Origin: a bacterium
GTDB lineage: Bacteria; Ratteibacteria; UBA8468; B48-G9; DTJG01
NCBI GenBank assembly: GCA_026418655.1
Contig: JAOAAW010000193.1
Coordinates: forward strand, 1-12,604
Length of the DNA: 12,604 nucleotides
Direction: 5' to 3'
Below, one piece after another: positions 1 through 7,610 of the stretch. Numbering within the stretch: the stretch's first letter is position 1; the number at the start of each line of letters is the position of its first letter. Below the pieces are notes generated by a model, which saw only the letters and a list, made by a program, of their open reading frames with translations, made no database searches and was not told where the DNA came from. Position numbers and translations under genes: made by a program.

Positions 1-564
1 ATGCATATACCAGGGCTGAAGATAGTAATGCCTGCAACTCCTGCAGACGCAAAGGGTTTATTAAAAAGTTCTATCCGTGACAATAATCCTGTTGTTTTTA
101 TAGAGCATAAAATGTTATATAACATAAAGGGCCCTGTACCTGATGGTGAATATTTGATTCCCATTGGAAAAGCAGATATTAAGAAACAGGGTAGCGACAT
201 CACAATTCTAACATACTCAAGAATGCTTCATTTTTCACTTCAGGCAGCTGAAATTCTTGAAAAGGATGGCATCAGCGTGGAAGTAGTGGATCTTAGGACC
301 CTTTTGCCACTTGATAAAAAAACCATAAAAGATTCCGTAATGAAAACCAACCGGGTTGTGATTGTCGAAGAAGATACCAAAACTGCAGGCGCAGGTGCTG
401 AAATAGGAATGACTGTAATAGAGGAGTGTTTTGATTATCTTGACGCACCTGTTAAACGAATTGCAGGAGCCGATGTACCGATGCCTAAGGCTCCAAATCT
501 TGAGAAACTTGCGATTCCTTCTGTTGAAAGTATTATTGAAGGAATAAAGGAGGTCATTAAATGA
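1..564 (+). CDS. 2-oxoacid dehydrogenase E1 component, beta subunit (pyruvate/acetoin type), 5'-truncated
   Basis: C-terminal 187 residues of the thiamine-diphosphate-dependent E1 beta subunit, which with E1 alpha decarboxylates a 2-oxoacid (or acetoin) and passes the acyl group to the lipoyl arm of E2. The text begins at the family's internal MHIPGLKIVMP segment and runs through DAKGLLKSSIRD and VFIEHK. The transketolase C-terminal domain follows, with VVDLRTLLPLD, VIVEEDTKTAGAGAEIG and the DAPVKRIAGADVPMP ending. Family members are about 325 residues, so roughly 135-140 N-terminal residues, including most of the pyrimidine-binding domain, lie left of the window. The ATG at base 1 is therefore an internal Met and not the start. 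The TGA overlaps the E2 start by 4 nt (ATGA, 561-564). The substrate (pyruvate, acetoin or branched-chain oxoacid) cannot be decided from this fragment. E1 alpha is presumably just upstream; no E3 gene is in the window. Confidence 0.93.
   Translation: MHIPGLKIVMPATPADAKGLLKSSIRDNNPVVFIEHKMLYNIKGPVPDGEYLIPIGKADIKKQGSDITILTYSRMLHFSLQAAEILEKDGISVEVVDLRTLLPLDKKTIKDSVMKTNRVVIVEEDTKTAGAGAEIGMTVIEECFDYLDAPVKRIAGADVPMPKAPNLEKLAIPSVESIIEGIKEVIK
546..553 (+). promoter_or_regulatory. Ribosome binding site of the E2 gene
   Basis: AAAGGAGG, a near-perfect Shine-Dalgarno sequence 7 nt before ATG 561. It lies inside the last codons of the E1 beta gene and confirms the E2 start in the ATGA overlap. Confidence 0.8.
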
Positions 565-1736
565 TACGTGAAATCATTATGCCCAAACTTGGCGAAACAA
601 TGGAGGAAGGCTATATAATTAAGTGGCTAAAAAACGAAGGCGATTCAGTAAAAAGGGGCGATACCATTCTTGAAGTCATGAGCGATAAAACAAATTTTGA
701 GGTTGAATCCCAGTATGATGGTTATTTAAGAAAGATACTGATACAACCTTCGGATAAGCCGGTTCCAGTAACAACAGTAATAGGATATATCGCAGACTCT
801 ATGGATGAAGAAATTCCTTTAATTAAGTCTACCGAGGATATTCCACAACCTCAGCAGAATGAAAAAAAAGAAGAGAAAACTGTTGCTGTAATTGAAAAAA
901 TACATCCTAAAAAAAGAGTAATTGCAAGCCCGGCTGCAAAGAGACTTGCAGAGGAACTTGGGATTAATTTAGAAAATATCAAGGGAACAGGTGAGGGTGG
1001 AAGAATAGAAAAAAGGGATGTTGAAAAATTTGCAGAAGAATTCCAAAGAGAACAAGTAGAGGCTGAAACTCAGCGGTTATCTCCTGTAAGAAAGATTATA
1101 GCAGAAAAACTGTTATGGAGTAAGCAAAATATTCCTCATTATTATCTTTCAACAAAAATTTTAATGAACAATATTGAACGTTTGAAAGAGGCTATGAATG
1201 CTCGGGGTAAGGATTTTACATATACTGACTTCATTCTATTTTTTGTGTCCAGAATTTTACCAGATTTTCAACTTATAAATGCATCCTTTATAAATGATGA
1301 AATCCATCTGCATAACACAGTAGATATAGGGATTGCGGTGGATACCGATAATGGACTTGTCGTGCCAGTTGTCAGGGATGTATCAAACAAAAAGATTGAA
1401 GAAATTTCAAAACTCAGAAATGAACTGGTTACAAAGGCAAGAAGTGGCCAATTAAAAAAAGAGGATGTTGAAAACTGTAGATTTGTAATAACCAATCTTG
1501 GCATGTTTGGAGTGTTGCAATTTCAGGCGATCATCAATCCACCTGGTACTGCAATAATGGCTGTCGGTTCAATTGAAAAAGAACCTGTCATTCTGGATGA
1601 CCAAATTGTTATAGGAAAAAGTATGTGGATCTCACTTTCGCTTGATCACAGAATTGTGGATGGAGCGTACGGTGGAAAATTCCTGAAAAGATTTAAGGAG
1701 ATAATGGAAAATCCCGGAATAGAAGCAATATTATGA
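561..1736 (+). CDS. Dihydrolipoamide acyltransferase, E2 component of a 2-oxoacid/acetoin dehydrogenase complex
   Basis: E2 core enzyme of 391 residues that moves the acyl group from E1 via a swinging lipoyl arm to CoA. One N-terminal lipoyl domain (about 1-78) carries the lipoylation site K43 in the EVMSDKTNFEV loop. A charged, Gln/Lys/Glu-rich linker (about 80-117) leads to a peripheral-subunit-binding domain (about 119-158, ASPAAKRLAEELGI then IKGTGEGGRI). The catalytic domain (about 172-391) ends with the active-site motif DHRIVDG, with H363 and D367. The start is secure: AAAGGAGG at 546-553 sits 7 nt upstream of the ATG, and the protein begins directly with a canonical lipoyl fold. It is translationally coupled on both sides by ATGA overlaps, with E1 beta upstream and cysE downstream. 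The single lipoyl domain and the short length fit acetoin, branched-chain and many bacterial pyruvate complexes alike, so substrate is left open. Confidence 0.95.
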   Translation: MIREIIMPKLGETMEEGYIIKWLKNEGDSVKRGDTILEVMSDKTNFEVESQYDGYLRKILIQPSDKPVPVTTVIGYIADSMDEEIPLIKSTEDIPQPQQNEKKEEKTVAVIEKIHPKKRVIASPAAKRLAEELGINLENIKGTGEGGRIEKRDVEKFAEEFQREQVEAETQRLSPVRKIIAEKLLWSKQNIPHYYLSTKILMNNIERLKEAMNARGKDFTYTDFILFFVSRILPDFQLINASFINDEIHLHNTVDIGIAVDTDNGLVVPVVRDVSNKKIEEISKLRNELVTKARSGQLKKEDVENCRFVITNLGMFGVLQFQAIINPPGTAIMAVGSIEKEPVILDDQIVIGKSMWISLSLDHRIVDGAYGGKFLKRFKEIMENPGIEAIL

Positions 1737-2458
1737 TATCTAGAATAAAGGAAGATATTCAAACTGTTTTCAAAAAAGATCCTGCCGCGAGAAATGTGAT
1801 GGAGGTACTTCTATGTTACCCTGGTTTACACGCGATCTGGATGCATCGCATATCTCACTTTCTCTGGACTCACGGGGCGAAAACATTCGGAAGATTTATT
1901 TCTCATGTGGCGAGATTTCTTACCGGCATAGAAATACACCCCGGAGCAAAAATAGGAAGGCGATTTTTTATAGACCATGGAATGGGCGTTGTAATAGGCG
2001 AAACTTCCGAAATTGGGAATGATGTGTTATTATATCAGGGGGTCGTGCTCGGGGGAACATCTCTGGAGAAGAAAAAAAGACACCCCACTGTTCGGGATAA
2101 TGTTGTCATAGGTGCAGGAGCAATTGTTTTGGGCGCAATAGAAATAGGAGAAGGTGCAAAAATCGGAGCTGGTTCTGTTGTGATAAAAGATGTACCTCCG
2201 GGTGCAACCGTTGTTGGAGTACCGGCCAGGGTCGCAGGACTACATCCCATTAAAAAAGTAGACCTTGACCATTCACAGCTACCGGATCCACTTGCGAAAG
2301 CTCTCGCTGTGATTATTGAACAACAGGAAAAACTTGCTGAAAGAATATCAACACTTGAGGGAATGGAAGGACTGAAATCAAAAATTGATACTTATTTTGA
2401 AGAAAAGAAAAAAGAAATTGCCAGGATGTTTGAACCTTTAGAAAAGGAGGATGAATGA
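1733..2458 (+). CDS. cysE: Serine O-acetyltransferase
   Basis: Transfers acetyl from acetyl-CoA to L-serine to give O-acetylserine, the carbon acceptor for cysteine synthesis. The 241-residue protein has the short N-terminal helical region of CysE/EpsC-type enzymes (KDPAARNVMEVLLCYPGLHAIWMHR, split by H33) followed by a left-handed beta-helix of hexapeptide repeats: TGIEIHPGAKIG, FFIDHGMGVVIGET, VLLYQGVVLGGT, RHPTVRDNVVIGAG, IGEGAKIGAGSVV, VVGVPARV. Catalytic His is H82 in IDHG. The position equal to E. coli Asp143 is Glu67, a common variant in the IEIHPGA subgroup. Residues about 175-241 form a charged helical, coiled-coil-like tail after LPDPLAKAL. The start overlaps the E2 stop (ATGA, 1733-1736) with only a weak ribosome site, so coupled translation is likely. 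No cysK is present in the window. Lying directly after an acyl-CoA-forming E1-E2 pair, its acetyl donor may come from that complex; this is inference. Confidence 0.96.
   Translation: MISRIKEDIQTVFKKDPAARNVMEVLLCYPGLHAIWMHRISHFLWTHGAKTFGRFISHVARFLTGIEIHPGAKIGRRFFIDHGMGVVIGETSEIGNDVLLYQGVVLGGTSLEKKKRHPTVRDNVVIGAGAIVLGAIEIGEGAKIGAGSVVIKDVPPGATVVGVPARVAGLHPIKKVDLDHSQLPDPLAKALAVIIEQQEKLAERISTLEGMEGLKSKIDTYFEEKKKEIARMFEPLEKEDE
2445..2450 (+). promoter_or_regulatory. Ribosome binding site of the LysM-NlpC/P60 gene
   Basis: AGGAGG inside the last codons of cysE, 4 nt before ATG 2455. A second ATG at 2451 is one base after it and in another frame, so it cannot start this protein. The site supports the start that begins the signal peptide. 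Confidence 0.7.
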
Positions 2459-3954
2459 AAATTTTTGTTTTCATTCTCTTGATGTCATTTATGTTTACAA
2501 ATTTTGCAATGACTGACCAGATTATTCAACGACACACAGTAAGAAAAGGAGAAACACTATCAAGTCTGGCATCAAAATATAATACCTCAGTTGAACAGAT
2601 TAAAAAATGGAACAACTTTTCAAGTAGCAGAATCTATCCAGGACAGAACATTATTGTGGGAAAGTATCAGGCTAAATCAAAGGTAGAAAATGTATACGTT
2701 GTCAAGAAGGGAGATTCCCTTTCCTCCATCAGTAAGAAAACAGGGATTTCGGTTGAAGACCTAAAAGCATATAATAATCTTGATTCAGATAAACTTTATA
2801 CAGGACAGAAACTTGTATTGAAAAAACCTGAAGTTCAGCCTATCAAAGATAAAAAAGTTCAATTAGCGATATCAACCAATCAACCAGATATACAATGTTA
2901 TTATGTTAAGAAGGGTGATACTCTTTCGTCTATTAGCAGAAAATCAGGGGTATCGGTCGAAGAAATAAGGAAGTTAAATAATTTAAAAGATACTAATATT
3001 CGGATCGGTCAAAAACTTCTACTTACCCCTGAAGAAAAGATTATCCAAACAGAAACACAACAGGTTGTTCTGTTGTCAGACAAAGAAGAAAACGAAGATA
3101 ATGAAGAAGCAACCACACTGCCTTCAAAAATTATAATAAATAAGTATCACAAGATTAAAAAAGGAGAAACCCTTAGCTCAATTGCCAAAAAACATGGAAC
3201 AACAGTCGCAAGTATAAAAAAACTGAATAAATTAAAAACAAACATAATCCAACCTGGAAGAACTATAATTGTTGCCAGAATAACCAAGGACATACCACCA
3301 GTGGTTGTAAACCCAACTCCTATAGTTACCGTTTCACCCAAGATCTATTACAATGTAAAAATTGGAGACACCCTTGAATCAATTGCTATGAAATTTGGCA
3401 TAAGTGTGGCAGCATTAAAAGAAACAAATCTACTATCTGATGGAAGAATCAGAGTCGGACAAACACTGGTAATACCACAGGTTGCGGACATTTGTGAAAC
3501 ATCAAACATAGATACATCTGTTTCAGAAATTGAAAAGGTTGATAATGGTTCAAAAATCCTTGCCGCCAGAATAATCGAAAGCGCATTAAATTTCATCAAC
3601 ACTCCATATAGATTGGGTGGATTATCAAGAAAGGGAATAGACTGTTCGGGACTGGTAAAAAAATCGTATGAGGCCGCAGGAATTTGTCTTCCAAGAACCT
3701 CAAGGGAACAAGCAAAAGAAGGAGAAATTGTACCAATCAGTGCCATCAAACCAGGTGATTTGCTATTTTTCGGAAAAAAAGGAAGAATCAATCATGTCGG
3801 AATATATATTGGTGATAACAAATTTATACATGCAAGTAGGGAGTCAGGAAAAGTGGTCATTGCAAATCTTGATGAATCCTACTATCAAAATCATTTGATA
3901 TGTGCAAGAACATTTGTTAATGGAGAACAGGGTTACTGGATAGAGGAGCAATAA
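2455..3954 (+). CDS. Exported peptidoglycan endopeptidase: five LysM repeats plus NlpC/P60 domain
   Basis: Probable cell-wall hydrolase that cuts peptide stems of peptidoglycan. Residues 1-18 form a signal peptide (MKIF, then a hydrophobic core, possible cleavage after NFA). Five LysM peptidoglycan-binding repeats follow at about 25-70, 80-124, 148-192, 230-275 and 298-342, each with a KKGD/KKGE-T-L-SSI-like opening and a PGQ or GQ-like close. Linkers are Lys/Glu/Thr-rich, and Pro-rich between LysM4 and LysM5. The C-terminal NlpC/P60 domain (about 365-490) has Cys397 in GIDCSGLV, His447 in INHVGIYIG and His459 in FIHAS, a complete Cys-His-His set. AGGAGG at 2445-2450, 4 nt before the ATG, supports the start, which overlaps the cysE stop (ATGA, 2455-2458). 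Exact bond specificity cannot be read from sequence. The downstream ctpA-type protease may regulate it, by analogy with Prc and MepS in E. coli; this is inference. Confidence 0.95.
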   Translation: MKIFVFILLMSFMFTNFAMTDQIIQRHTVRKGETLSSLASKYNTSVEQIKKWNNFSSSRIYPGQNIIVGKYQAKSKVENVYVVKKGDSLSSISKKTGISVEDLKAYNNLDSDKLYTGQKLVLKKPEVQPIKDKKVQLAISTNQPDIQCYYVKKGDTLSSISRKSGVSVEEIRKLNNLKDTNIRIGQKLLLTPEEKIIQTETQQVVLLSDKEENEDNEEATTLPSKIIINKYHKIKKGETLSSIAKKHGTTVASIKKLNKLKTNIIQPGRTIIVARITKDIPPVVVNPTPIVTVSPKIYYNVKIGDTLESIAMKFGISVAALKETNLLSDGRIRVGQTLVIPQVADICETSNIDTSVSEIEKVDNGSKILAARIIESALNFINTPYRLGGLSRKGIDCSGLVKKSYEAAGICLPRTSREQAKEGEIVPISAIKPGDLLFFGKKGRINHVGIYIGDNKFIHASRESGKVVIANLDESYYQNHLICARTFVNGEQGYWIEEQ

Positions 3955-3961
3955 AACTAAC

Positions 3962-4972
3962 ATGTTTTCAAACAAATGTGGTTGTAGATGGGCATGCTAC
4001 GAGTGGAAACTCGGAAGAATTCTCTATATCGAGAATGAAGTTCTCAGAATAGGAATACTGGTCGACAAGGGAACAGATATTATTGAGTTTCTTTACAAAC
4101 CAAAGGATATAGATTTCATGTGGAGAAGTCCATTCCCACTTTACAGACAGGGATTTCCAGAAACAATACATGGAAAACTTGGGAAATTTATTGATTATTA
4201 TCCTGGTGGCTGGCAGGAATGTTTTCCTAACGCAGGAAAACCCTGTGAATACAAAGGTGCTGATATAGGGCTGCATGGAGAAGTTGCAACCCTTCCATGG
4301 GAGTACGAAATACTGGAGTCAACATCAAAAATTTTGAAGATAAAGTTTTTTGTTAGAACATTGAGAACACCCTTTTATCTGGAAAAAATAATTTCGATTC
4401 AATCCGGTTTTGCAGAACTTGAAATACAGGAAACAGTGGTCAATGAAGCTGGGGAAGATATGGACTTTTTGTGGGGGCATCATCCTGCCTTCGGTGAGCC
4501 GTTTATCGATGGGTATTGTAAAATAAATATCAAAGGGGCAAAGGTAGAAGTAGTTCCTGGCGATGGGACCTCAGTTACAAATTTGAAGCAAGGTACTGGT
4601 TTTTGGCCTGAAGTAGAAGACATCAATGGAAATAAAGTTGATTTAAGTAGAGTGCCTTCACCTGATGCAAAAGTTTCTGATATCATATTTCTTTCAGAGC
4701 TCGCTGAAGGAAAATACGAAATTGTAAACCCCAGTCTTTCAGTTGGTTTCAGGCTTGTGTTCCCTGAAAAAATTTTTAAATATCTTTGGTACTGGCGTGT
4801 GGCTCGCGGAAGTTTCGGTTATCCCTGGTATGGCCGTACGTATAATATTGCCCTTGAACCGTTTTCAGGTCCACCGGTCCTTTCTGAAGCAATTAAAAAG
4901 GGCCATCAATTGAAACTTGCTCCGGGGAAAAGTCTTATGGTAAAAATTTCAGCGATAGCCTTCCAGATCTGA
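3962..4972 (+). CDS. Aldose 1-epimerase-fold (galactose mutarotase-like) protein
   Basis: A 336-residue protein of the galactose-mutarotase-like beta-sandwich superfamily, which binds sugars and in classical members interconverts alpha and beta anomers. The layout matches: LENE-type opening (YIENEVLRIGILVDKGTDI), the segment YYPGGWQECFPNAG, then His105 in IGLHGEV, His173-His174 in WGHHPAFG, and Glu299 in IALEPFSGPP. The His/His/Glu set corresponds in kind to the catalytic residues of mutarotases, so activity is plausible, but the substrate sugar is unknown. There is no signal peptide, so it should be cytoplasmic. The only usable start is ATG 3962; GAGGAG at 3943-3948 is a rather distant 13 nt upstream. 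The extreme N-terminus holds three cysteines (C6, C8, C12), which is unusual for the fold. It starts 7 nt after the LysM peptidase gene and ends 1 nt before gatB. Confidence 0.83.
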   Translation: MFSNKCGCRWACYEWKLGRILYIENEVLRIGILVDKGTDIIEFLYKPKDIDFMWRSPFPLYRQGFPETIHGKLGKFIDYYPGGWQECFPNAGKPCEYKGADIGLHGEVATLPWEYEILESTSKILKIKFFVRTLRTPFYLEKIISIQSGFAELEIQETVVNEAGEDMDFLWGHHPAFGEPFIDGYCKINIKGAKVEVVPGDGTSVTNLKQGTGFWPEVEDINGNKVDLSRVPSPDAKVSDIIFLSELAEGKYEIVNPSLSVGFRLVFPEKIFKYLWYWRVARGSFGYPWYGRTYNIALEPFSGPPVLSEAIKKGHQLKLAPGKSLMVKISAIAFQI

Positions 4973-4973
4973 A

Positions 4974-6419
4974 ATGAAACAATATCAAACTATAATAGGT
5001 TTGGAGGTTCATGTGGAACTTTTGACAGATTCAAAGATGTTCTGTGGTTGTTCCACACAATTTGGTAGACCACCCAATACACAGGTCTGCCCGGTGTGCC
5101 TTGGCTTACCTGGTGCACTTCCTGTAGCAAATAAAAAAGCCATTGAACTGGGAATTAAAACAGCTATAGCGCTGAATTGCAGGATAAATAATAACTTCTT
5201 ATTTGTCAGAAAATCGTATTTTTATCCGGATCTTCCTAAAAACTTTCAAATATCTCAATATCGCGACCCAATTGCAGTGAAAGGGCATCTTTATGTTGAT
5301 GATAAAAGCATTGGCATCGCAAGAATTCATCTTGAAGAGGATACAGGTAAACTCATCCATGACGAGAAAACAGGCTTATGGTCATGCATAGATTTTAATC
5401 GATCAGGAATACCTTTGATGGAAATTGTAACTGAACCTGAAATTTCAAGTCCAGAAGAAGCGGAAAAATTCCTCGAAAAACTAAAAAGAATAATCTCTTA
5501 TATCGGCGTCAGCGACTGCATAATGGAAGAGGGGTCATTAAGATGCGATGCAAATATTTCTGTAAGAAAAACATCTGATGATAAACTCGGGACAAAAATT
5601 GAAGTAAAAAACATGAATTCCTTCAGGGCAGTGCGACGGGCCCTGGCTTTTGAAGAAAAAAGACTTATTGAACTTGTAGATAAAGGTATTTCAGTTCAAC
5701 AGGAAACAAGATTATGGAACGAACAGCTGCAGATAACTCAAGGAATGCGAACTAAAGAAGAGGCACATGACTATAGATATTTTCCTGAACCTGACCTTTT
5801 ACCTTTTAATATAACAGAAGATTTCATATATAAAATTCGTTCAGAAATAGGTGAATTGCCCGATGATAGAGAAAAAAGGTTTCAAAAAGATTATAACCTA
5901 TCATCATATGACTCCAAGATTTTAACTTCTAAAAAAAGTATTGCAGATTATTTTGAAAATGCGGTTTCATTTTACAATAAACCAAAACTGATTGGAAATT
6001 GGTTGCAAACAGAATTACTCGGTTTATTAAAAGAAAATCACTGCGATATTGTAGAATGTAAAATTACACCAGAATTTCTGGCAAAGATTGTTAAAATGGT
6101 TGATGAAAAAATAATAAGCAACAACACAGGAAAAATAATTCTGCGCGAGATTTTCTCAACAGGTCAGGACCCTGAAATCTTAGTCAGGGACAAAAATCTT
6201 GTTCAAATAACTGATGAAGAAGAAATAGAAAAATTAGTTCAGGAAGTGCTGGAACAATATCCACAGGCTATTAGTGATTATAGATCAGGAAAGATCCAAG
6301 CATTTGGTTTTCTTATGGGGCAAATTATGAAAAAGTCCAACAATAAAGCAAATCCTGGAATTGTTAAACAATTTCTACAAAAAGAACTATCTAAAAATAT
6401 GGATAGAGAAAAGGAGTAG
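4974..6419 (+). CDS. gatB: Aspartyl/glutamyl-tRNA(Asn/Gln) amidotransferase subunit B
   Basis: Subunit B of GatCAB, which phosphorylates misacylated Glu-tRNA(Gln) or Asp-tRNA(Asn) and converts it with ammonia supplied by GatA. At 481 residues it is full length. The catalytic cradle domain opens with TIIGLEVHVEL (E11, H13) and carries the four zinc-type cysteines C24, C26, C39 and C42 (FCGCST, QVCPVCLGLPGALP). Further family signatures are KSYFYPDLPKNFQISQY, EEGSLRCDANISVR, EVKNMNSFRAV and DYRYFPEPDL. The helical YqeY-like tRNA-binding tail covers about 330-478 and ends with the expected FLMGQIMKKSNNKANPGIV motif. It begins 1 nt after the epimerase-like gene and lacks a recognisable ribosome site, so coupling to upstream translation is likely. 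gatA and gatC are absent from this window; they must be elsewhere if the complex works. Confidence 0.97.
   Translation: MKQYQTIIGLEVHVELLTDSKMFCGCSTQFGRPPNTQVCPVCLGLPGALPVANKKAIELGIKTAIALNCRINNNFLFVRKSYFYPDLPKNFQISQYRDPIAVKGHLYVDDKSIGIARIHLEEDTGKLIHDEKTGLWSCIDFNRSGIPLMEIVTEPEISSPEEAEKFLEKLKRIISYIGVSDCIMEEGSLRCDANISVRKTSDDKLGTKIEVKNMNSFRAVRRALAFEEKRLIELVDKGISVQQETRLWNEQLQITQGMRTKEEAHDYRYFPEPDLLPFNITEDFIYKIRSEIGELPDDREKRFQKDYNLSSYDSKILTSKKSIADYFENAVSFYNKPKLIGNWLQTELLGLLKENHCDIVECKITPEFLAKIVKMVDEKIISNNTGKIILREIFSTGQDPEILVRDKNLVQITDEEEIEKLVQEVLEQYPQAISDYRSGKIQAFGFLMGQIMKKSNNKANPGIVKQFLQKELSKNMDREKE
6411..6416 (+). promoter_or_regulatory. Ribosome binding site of the ctpA-type gene
   Basis: AAGGAG at the end of gatB, 6 nt before ATG 6423. 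It gives the protease its own initiation signal, unlike gatB, the YibQ-type gene and tsaD, which have weak or no visible sites. Confidence 0.75.
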
Positions 6420-6422
6420 AAA

Positions 6423-7610
6423 ATGAAAAAGAAAATAATAATATGGACCTTCGGTTTTCTGTTACTGAGTTTTCTGCTCGGTTTTAACCTTGAAACCTCT
6501 CAGGCACGAAAGAATGAGGAAGAACTTTACAGAGAGCTTGAACGATTTGTTAACGTAATTAATATAGTGAAAAAGGAATATGTCAGCCCAGTCGACGATA
6601 AGAAGTTAATTTATGGTGCTTTGAAAGGTATGCTATCTTCACTTGATCCCTACAGTGCATTTCTTGAACCCGAGGCAACGAAGGAATTACAGATAGAAAC
6701 CACAGGCGAATTTGAAGGAGTCGGAATGGAAATAACATTGAAGGATGGGATAATAACCGTTGTAAGTCCTATACAGGATTCTCCAGCATGGAATGCGGGT
6801 ATTAAACCAGGAGATAAAATCATAGAGATAGATGGACAATCCACAAAAGGAATGAATACATGGGAAGCTGCTCAGAAATTAAGAGGCAAAAAAGGAACAT
6901 CAGTAACCGTTAGTATTTTGCGGGAACATACAACTAAAATTATGAAGATTACACTTGTCAGGGACGTAATAAAAGTCAAATCAGTGAAAAGTTCTATACT
7001 GCCGGATGATATTGGATATATCAGAATAACAAATTTTCAAGAAAGAACAGGTAACGACCTTGAAGTGATTTTGAAGGAATTTAACAACCAGGGGGTAAAA
7101 GGATTGGTACTTGACCTTAGGAACAACCCAGGAGGACTTCTAAATTCTGCAATTGAGGTAAGTGAATTATTTCTTCCGCCAAAGAAAACTATCGTTTCAA
7201 TGCAGGGTCGCAGACCAGAAGACAAAAAGGTATATGGTTCACAAAAACAGCAGGTATGGAACAAGCCGGTTGTCCTACTTGTCAATAATGGCAGTGCGAG
7301 TGCATCTGAAATATTAACGGGGGCACTGAGAGATAATCTTTCAGAGTGCAAAACTGTTGGGGTTAAAACATTTGGAAAAGGTTCTGTTCAGAATCTTATA
7401 AAGCTTGATGAAGATGGTACGTCAATAAAATTAACAATTGCATATTATTACACCCCATCGGGAACAAAAATAGATGGTAGGGGTATAGAACCTGATATAA
7501 AGGTAGAAACAAGCGAAGAAAATATTGAAATCGGGATACCTGAAAAAGACCCACAGCTTAAAAAGGCAATAGAGGAATTATCAAAGCTTATTGCTTCAAA
7601 AGGCAAATGA
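6423..7610 (+). CDS. ctpA: S41-family C-terminal processing peptidase with PDZ domain
   Basis: Envelope serine protease of the CtpA/Prc type that trims or degrades periplasmic proteins from their C-termini. The 395 residues show an N-terminal signal or anchor segment (about 4-28), a helical region with LDPYSAFLEP, a PDZ domain (about 95-180, GVGMEI...PAWNAGIKPGDKIIEIDG), and the S41 core from DDIGYIRITNF onward, with GLVLDLRNNPGGLL. Catalytic Ser293 lies in NGSASASE, Asp304 in ALRDN, and the general base Lys319 in TFGKGSVQ. The usual YYTPSGTKIDGRGIEPDI ending is present. Ser293 and Lys319 are 26 residues apart, against 25 in E. coli Prc (430/455), because of one extra residue after Asp304. 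AAGGAG at 6411-6416, 6 nt from ATG, fixes the start. The YibQ-type gene follows with an ATGA overlap, a pairing also found in alphaproteobacteria. Confidence 0.95.
   Translation: MKKKIIIWTFGFLLLSFLLGFNLETSQARKNEEELYRELERFVNVINIVKKEYVSPVDDKKLIYGALKGMLSSLDPYSAFLEPEATKELQIETTGEFEGVGMEITLKDGIITVVSPIQDSPAWNAGIKPGDKIIEIDGQSTKGMNTWEAAQKLRGKKGTSVTVSILREHTTKIMKITLVRDVIKVKSVKSSILPDDIGYIRITNFQERTGNDLEVILKEFNNQGVKGLVLDLRNNPGGLLNSAIEVSELFLPPKKTIVSMQGRRPEDKKVYGSQKQQVWNKPVVLLVNNGSASASEILTGALRDNLSECKTVGVKTFGKGSVQNLIKLDEDGTSIKLTIAYYYTPSGTKIDGRGIEPDIKVETSEENIEIGIPEKDPQLKKAIEELSKLIASKGK

Noticed and set aside
1..3. ATG exactly at the first base, looking like a complete 187-residue gene.
   Set aside because: The protein starts in the middle of the E1 beta fold; the ATG encodes the internal Met before HIPGLK.
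1933..1980. Glu67 in place of the catalytic-dyad Asp of E. coli CysE as a sign of lost activity.
   Set aside because: The IEIHPGA form is usual in many bacterial serine acetyltransferases and the catalytic His is present.
2707..2721. Perfect 6-bp inverted repeat with a 3-nt loop (AAGGGA GAT TCCCTT) inside the LysM gene.
   Set aside because: It lies in the codons for the KKGDSLSS LysM motif, has no T run after it, and is explained by coding constraint.
2530..3490. Repeated DNA with Shine-Dalgarno-like AAAGGAGA elements, as a direct-repeat array or internal starts.
   Set aside because: The repeats are the five LysM domains; the purine-rich element encodes their K-K-G-E/D motif and no in-frame start follows sensibly.
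3668..3898. A 76-codon open frame inside the NlpC/P60 domain on the same strand.
   Set aside because: It overlaps a well-supported catalytic domain in another frame and has no recognisable protein features.
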